Below the pieces are notes generated by a model that saw only the letters and a program-made list of their open reading frames with translations, had not been told where the DNA came from and did no database searches. The position numbers were made by a program, and so were the translations under genes. This document shows, in pieces, positions 14,757-17,651 of a stretch of 17,651 nucleotides of DNA (positions are counted from its first letter, which is position 1; each line of letters begins with the position of its first letter). This DNA comes from Candidatus Nomurabacteria bacterium (lineage in GTDB: Bacteria; Patescibacteriota; Minisyncoccia; Phycocordibacterales; UBA10002): contig CALQZP010000013.1 in the NCBI GenBank assembly GCA_943349725.1, positions 1 to 17,651 of the forward strand, read 5' to 3'.

Positions 14757-14811
14757 GGCACTAGGAAGAAGAGATTTTAGCCTAGAGCCTAGAGCCTTCT
14801 TCCCTAGAGCC
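14757..14811 (+). repeat. Inverted repeat between rpsF and efp
   Basis: GGCACTAGGAAGAAG (14757-14771) pairs with CTTCTTCCCTAGAGCC (14796-14811), with one mismatch and one bulge. The loop and flanks hold more GCGCTAGG / CCTAGAGC words. It ends 8 nt before the efp start and lacks a T-run, so it would sit directly in front of the efp start in a read-through transcript. Confidence 0.7.
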
Positions 14812-14819
14812 TTGCCCTT

Positions 14820-15401
14820 ATGCTAAATTACAACGAAATTCTTGGAAAGAAATTTATTGTCTATGAGGGTCAGCCCTTTGAAGTGCTGGACGCGCATATT
14901 TTTCGTATGCAACAGCGTAAGCCTGTCAATCAGACCAAGCTGAAGAACCTCTTTACCGGTAAGGTCACCGAAATCACCTTTCACCAGGCGGACAAAGTGG
15001 AGGAAGCGGAAATAAATCTGCGAGAAATTAAGTATCTGTATACCAACAAAGGACAGTTCTGGTTTTCTGAAGTAAAGGACCCTTCAAAACGATTTTCAAT
15101 GACGGAAGAGGTGGTAGGGAAGGGCGGACAATTTCTCAGGCCAAATAGTCTGATTAATGTGCTTATGTGGCTTCCACCAGGTGAAGAAGGCGAGGGTAAA
15201 ATGATCGGTATCCGTCTTCCTATTAAGGTAGAGCTCAAGGTTACCGAAGCTCCTCCTGCTGTTAAGGGGGATACGGCAAAGGGAGGGAACAAGGTGATTA
15301 CCCTTGAGACCGGTGCTACACTTAATGCTCCAATGTTCATCACTGAAGGTGATGTCGTTCGCATCAATACCGAAACGGGGGAGTATGTAGAGAGAGCATA
15401 A
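14820..15401 (+). CDS. efp: Translation elongation factor P, atypical tip loop
   Basis: 193 residues, full length, three beta-barrel domains: an N-terminal KOW-like domain (1 to about 65), a middle OB domain (VTEITFHQADKVEEAEI onward), and a C-terminal OB domain ending in the standard GDVVRINTETGEYVERA. EF-P enters the ribosome E site and rescues stalls at proline runs. The tip of domain I, normally a PGKGxA-type loop reaching toward the peptidyl-tRNA, reads FRMQQRKPVNQTKL here. K34 is present but sits in an RKP context, one residue shorter than E. coli by my alignment. No modification gene (epmA, epmB, earP or ymfI-like) is nearby. It lies between rpsF and rpsR, suggesting coexpression with ribosomal proteins. 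Confidence 0.95.
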   Translation: MLNYNEILGKKFIVYEGQPFEVLDAHIFRMQQRKPVNQTKLKNLFTGKVTEITFHQADKVEEAEINLREIKYLYTNKGQFWFSEVKDPSKRFSMTEEVVGKGGQFLRPNSLINVLMWLPPGEEGEGKMIGIRLPIKVELKVTEAPPAVKGDTAKGGNKVITLETGATLNAPMFITEGDVVRINTETGEYVERA

Positions 15402-15420
15402 AACCAATCAACGAATCCCG

Positions 15421-15490
15421 ACCAATCTACTAATACCTGCTAATCCGACACGCTCTTTTTATTCTTACTCGTAGGTATTGGCAGATTGGT
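15421..15490 (+). repeat. 20-bp inverted repeat between efp and rpsR
   Basis: 15421-15440 pairs with 15471-15490 as a 20-bp stem with one mismatch and two G-U pairs, around a 30-nt loop that contains a T-run (15455-15460). Further AATC / CTAAT words flank both arms. Confidence 0.75.
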
Positions 15491-15536
15491 TCCATTTGCA
15501 GATTAGTTTTATATCGGAAAGATTATTAAAAGCTAG

Positions 15537-15542
15537 TAAATT
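15537..15542 (+). promoter_or_regulatory. Predicted -10 box of a leaderless rpsR mRNA
   Basis: TAAATT ends 6 nt before ATG 15549, placing +1 on the start codon. No convincing -35 is seen at 16-18 nt. Confidence 0.35.
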
Positions 15543-15548
15543 ACACCT

Positions 15549-15764
15549 ATGGAAAAAAAAGAAATACCGCAGTGTTATTTTTCGCAAAACAATATTAAAC
15601 ATATTGACTATAAGGACGTGGAGCTTCTTAAGAAGTTTCTCAATCCGCACGGTCGTATTCAGGGTGGGAAGTACACGGGCGTTTCCGCCAAGTACCAGCG
15701 CCAGCTTGCTATGGCCGTGAAGCGCGCTCGTTATATGGGACTATTGCCGTTTGTGGTGAGATAG
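15549..15764 (+). CDS. rpsR: 30S ribosomal protein S18
   Basis: 71 residues; binds S6 on the small-subunit platform. The S18 core is plain: the NNIKHIDYKDVELLKKFL helix, NPHGRIQGGKYTGVSAKYQRQLAMAVKRARYMGLLPFV and the basic C-terminus. The length is normal and the ATG start matches the family N-terminus. It lies downstream of efp, separated by the inverted repeat at 15421-15490, and converges on ssb across a bidirectional palindrome. A longer overlapping frame (15478-15720) has no family similarity and is not a gene. Confidence 0.95.
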   Translation: MEKKEIPQCYFSQNNIKHIDYKDVELLKKFLNPHGRIQGGKYTGVSAKYQRQLAMAVKRARYMGLLPFVVR

Positions 15765-15783
15765 AGAAGTAAGCTCTAAGTGC

Positions 15784-15905
15784 GAAGCTCGAAGAAGCTC
15801 AGAAATTAAAAAATGAAAGCAAAGAAAAACTCGAGAATATTCTCGAGTTTTTCTTTTACTTTCCCATTTTCTTCTTAGAGCTTCTGGCTTAGAACTTCGA
15901 GCTTC
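15784..15905. terminator. Bidirectional terminator in a nested inverted repeat
   Basis: The core at 15821-15856 is a perfect 36-bp palindrome: A-rich, then ACTCGAGAATATTCTCGAGT, then T-rich, so it terminates transcription on both strands. Outside it, 15784-15794 pairs with 15895-15905 (11 bp) and 15794-15800 with 15878-15884. Together these nest into a long cruciform between the convergent rpsR and ssb genes. Confidence 0.85.
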
Positions 15906-15917
15906 TTTTTAGCTTTG

Positions 15918-16382
15918 CTAAAAAGGAATATCATTCACATTGATTTCTTCTTGTGGATATTGAATACCCGATGAGGATTCCTCTTTTTCTGCAGGAGCTG
16001 ATGGAGTTTGTTCTTCCTGTCGAGAAGAAGCTCCGCCCCCCGCACCATCCCGTGGACTTGGTCCAAACTGGAAGTTTTCAAGCACGATTTCGGTCTTGTA
16101 GCGTTTACCGGTGCCGTCTTTGGATTCCCAGCTTCGGGTGCGGATTCGGCCTTCAATAAAGATAGGACGGCCCTTTTTGAGGTACTGGGCAATAACTTCG
16201 GCCTGTTTGCCAAAGGAGACGATGTTGTGGAAGTCTACTTCCTCCTGTTTTGCGCCGTTTTTGTCCTTATACACGCGGTTGGTCGCAATGGAGAATTCCG
16301 CCACCTGGCTTCCGGAAGGGAGAGCCTTCAGCTCCGGGTCGCGAGTGAGATTGCCGTAGAGAATGACTTTGTTTAAATACAT
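15918..16382 (-). CDS. ssb: Single-stranded DNA-binding protein
   Basis: 154 residues. The OB fold covers about residues 1-105: MYLNKVILYGNLTRDPELK, FSIATNRVYKDKNG, VDFHNIVSFGKQAEVIAQYLKKGRPIFIEGRIRTRSWESKDGTGKRYKTEIVLENFQF. A flexible Gly/Ser/Gln/Glu-rich linker leads to the acidic tip VNDIPF, which recruits repair and replication partners. Ssb coats single-stranded DNA as a tetramer. It is the last gene of a probable recA - membrane protein - ssb unit. A 7-bp motif is repeated three times just upstream. Its separation from rpsF/rpsR departs from the common rpsF-ssb-rpsR operon. Confidence 0.95.
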   Translation of the reverse strand: MYLNKVILYGNLTRDPELKALPSGSQVAEFSIATNRVYKDKNGAKQEEVDFHNIVSFGKQAEVIAQYLKKGRPIFIEGRIRTRSWESKDGTGKRYKTEIVLENFQFGPSPRDGAGGGASSRQEEQTPSAPAEKEESSSGIQYPQEEINVNDIPF

Positions 16383-16392
16383 ACTGAAGAGG

Positions 16393-16413
16393 AATAATGA
16401 ATAATGAATAATG
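16393..16413. repeat. Three tandem copies of AATAATG upstream of ssb
   Basis: Perfect 7-bp x 3 array, 10 nt before the ssb start; on the ssb strand it reads CATTATT three times and could supply -10-like TATTCA/TATTCC boxes. Confidence 0.8.
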
Positions 16414-16424
16414 GTAGCACAGGG

Positions 16425-16709
16425 TTAGGAAAGGGGAATAGTCCCTGCTTTTCGGTTTTTAAATTTGCCATAGAGGTACCCTATCGATGCTCCTACTAAA
16501 GAAAATCCAATAAGGAGACTTGCGGAAGCAGTATATACAAGAGGTAGTGATACATACTCGTCGCATATTCCTATCGCCAAACATGCCGGTTGGTTCAAGA
16601 AAAGATTTTCTTGATTAAACAAAATATATGTGTCCACCAAGGTTCCTAAAATAATCCCCACCGATAATGTCTTTAGCCAGTATGGCCAATTTTTCCAGTT
16701 TTCTTTCAT
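16425..16709 (-). CDS. Small two-helix membrane protein, unknown function
   Basis: 94 residues; I do not recognise a family. An amphipathic N-terminus with several Trp (KENWKNWPYWLK) leads into a first hydrophobic segment (TLSVGIILGTLVDTYILF). A short loop with two Cys (QPACLAIGIC) follows, then a second helix (LVYTASASLLIGFSLVGASIGYLYG) and a basic tail (KFKNRKAG), which by the positive-inside rule is cytoplasmic. It starts 12 nt after the recA stop codon and ends 42 nt before ssb, so it is probably cotranscribed with recA. A role in DNA repair cannot be inferred from position alone. Confidence 0.65.
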   Translation of the reverse strand: MKENWKNWPYWLKTLSVGIILGTLVDTYILFNQENLFLNQPACLAIGICDEYVSLPLVYTASASLLIGFSLVGASIGYLYGKFKNRKAGTIPLS

Positions 16710-16721
16710 TGTTTCTTAATG

Positions 16722-17651
16722 TTATTCCGTCTCTTTCTCGGATTCACCCACACTCTCCGCAGGACTCATCGGAAGTCCATCCTTGAGTTGTTTCCGAATA
16801 ACCTTGAGGATTTCGTCCGCTACCTTTTTATTTTCACGGAGGAACTGGCGAGTGGCGTCATACCCACGGCCGAGCTTCACGCCGTCGTATTCATAGGAGG
16901 TACCTGATTTCTTCACCAGTCCCATTTTCTCGCCGAGCGCGATAAGCTCGCCTTCGCGTGAGATACCCTCGTTGTACATCAAATCAAACTCAGTCTGCTT
17001 GAATGGAGCGGCGACTTTGTTCTTCACTACCTTCACGCGCACGCGCCCACCCATCACCTCCTCACCTTTCTTAATCTGGGCGATTCGGCGAATGTCTAAA
17101 CGAACCGACGTGTAGAACTTAAGGGCCTTACCACCCGGAGTGGTTTCTGGGTTGCCAAACATCACCCCGATTTGCATACGGATTTGGTTGATGAAGATGA
17201 CAATGGTTTTTGAGCGGGCAACGATGGCCGTGAGCTTACGGAGGGCCTGGCTCATAAGGCGGGCTTGTTTACCGACGTGGGACTGTCCCATATCGCCTTC
17301 AATTTCATCTTTAGGCGTGAGTGCGGCCACCGAGTCTATGACCACCACATCAAGCTTCCCACTGCGTACCAGCGACTCCACGATTTCAAGCGCTTGTTCA
17401 CCTGTGTCTGGTTGAGAAATGAGCAGTTCGTTTATTTTAACCCCCAAGCGCTTTGCGTATTCGGGGTCCATTGCGTGTTCGGCGTCAATAAAGGCGCAGA
17501 TACCGCCTTTCTTTTGCGCTTCGGCAATGACATGGAGGGTGAGGGTGGTCTTGCCGGAAGATTCGGGTCCAAAGATTTCAATAATGCGTCCACGAGGAAG
17601 TCCTCCGACACCGAGCGCCGCGTCGAGGCCAATAGAGCCGGTGGAGATGGC
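16722..17651 (-). CDS. recA: Recombinase RecA (5' partial)
   Basis: 309 residues are visible; the first codons lie beyond the window end. The frame is open from base 17651, starting AISTGSIGLDAALGVGG, which corresponds to roughly residue 40 of a typical RecA. Walker A is GPESSGKT, Walker B is VVVIDSVAAL, and the DNA-binding loops are present (GKQARLMSQALRKL; INQIRMQIGVMFGNPETTPGG). The core continues through SVRLDIRRI and KVVKNKVAAPFKQTEFDLMYNEGISREGEL to an acidic tail (ESVGESEKETE). RecA forms filaments on single-stranded DNA for strand exchange and SOS signalling. No intein or truncation is seen in the visible part. It is followed 12 nt later by the small membrane protein, then ssb. Confidence 0.97.
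   Translation of the reverse strand, partial: AISTGSIGLDAALGVGGLPRGRIIEIFGPESSGKTTLTLHVIAEAQKKGGICAFIDAEHAMDPEYAKRLGVKINELLISQPDTGEQALEIVESLVRSGKLDVVVIDSVAALTPKDEIEGDMGQSHVGKQARLMSQALRKLTAIVARSKTIVIFINQIRMQIGVMFGNPETTPGGKALKFYTSVRLDIRRIAQIKKGEEVMGGRVRVKVVKNKVAAPFKQTEFDLMYNEGISREGELIALGEKMGLVKKSGTSYEYDGVKLGRGYDATRQFLRENKKVADEILKVIRKQLKDGLPMSPAESVGESEKETE

Noticed and set aside
15478..15720. 80-codon open frame overlapping rpsR
   Set aside because: Covers the inverted repeat and most of rpsR in another frame; rpsR is unambiguous.

Overview
The window looks like a chromosomal piece of a Candidate Phyla Radiation bacterium, most likely a Parcubacteria-type (Patescibacteria) lineage. I infer this from several things together: compact housekeeping genes with almost no Shine-Dalgarno sequences, large secreted LamG and S74-chaperone surface proteins, a PemK/MazF-like protein of the 'WWCSLG' type, an EF-P with an atypical tip loop, and short dispersed repeats lying inside conserved genes. 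TGA is used as a stop (metG, the M16 peptidase), so this is not a code-25 lineage. The placement rests on recognition, not on a search.

Layout. 1-3774: a giant modular surface or fibre-like protein, cut by the window start, with about ten 'GNVGIGTTTP'-like modules, two S74-type chaperone domains, an Ig-like domain and a Thr/Pro tail. 3911-4546: a PemK/MazF-type protein with an extra N-terminal domain. 4630-6675: a secreted protein with three LamG domains. 6793-7512: a Y1 (HUH) REP-associated transposase. Seven near-identical 21-bp palindromes with arms TGTTGAGGT / ACCTCAACA lie between 3606 and 7586, around this transposase and inside and after the tail of the giant protein. 7753-10279: an M16 zinc peptidase and an AI-2E/PerM-type membrane protein. 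10442-13504: metG, a reduced TrpC-like TIM barrel and a TatD-family nuclease. metG and tatD share an in-frame inserted repeat, and tatD carries a second, unrelated one. 13565-14030: a hicB-hicA toxin-antitoxin pair. 14230-15764: rpsF, efp and rpsR. 15918-17651 (minus strand): ssb, a small membrane protein and recA, which is cut by the window end; a 36-bp perfect palindrome separates them from rpsR.

How it fits together. The left 7.6 kb is an accessory surface-protein region that repeats have colonised. A single-strand transposase with its own palindrome family (a REP/RAYT-like system) is the most coherent candidate system here. It appears to have edited a neighbouring gene: one palindrome is translated in the tail of the giant protein, and a second lies directly after its present stop with in-frame remnant codons beyond it. 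The right 10 kb is core translation, recombination and repair. Its gene gaps hold long imperfect inverted repeats built from short degenerate words. Several genes (hicB, the AI-2E protein, rpsR, tatD) have a -10 element 6-9 nt from the ATG, as expected for leaderless or nearly leaderless mRNAs.
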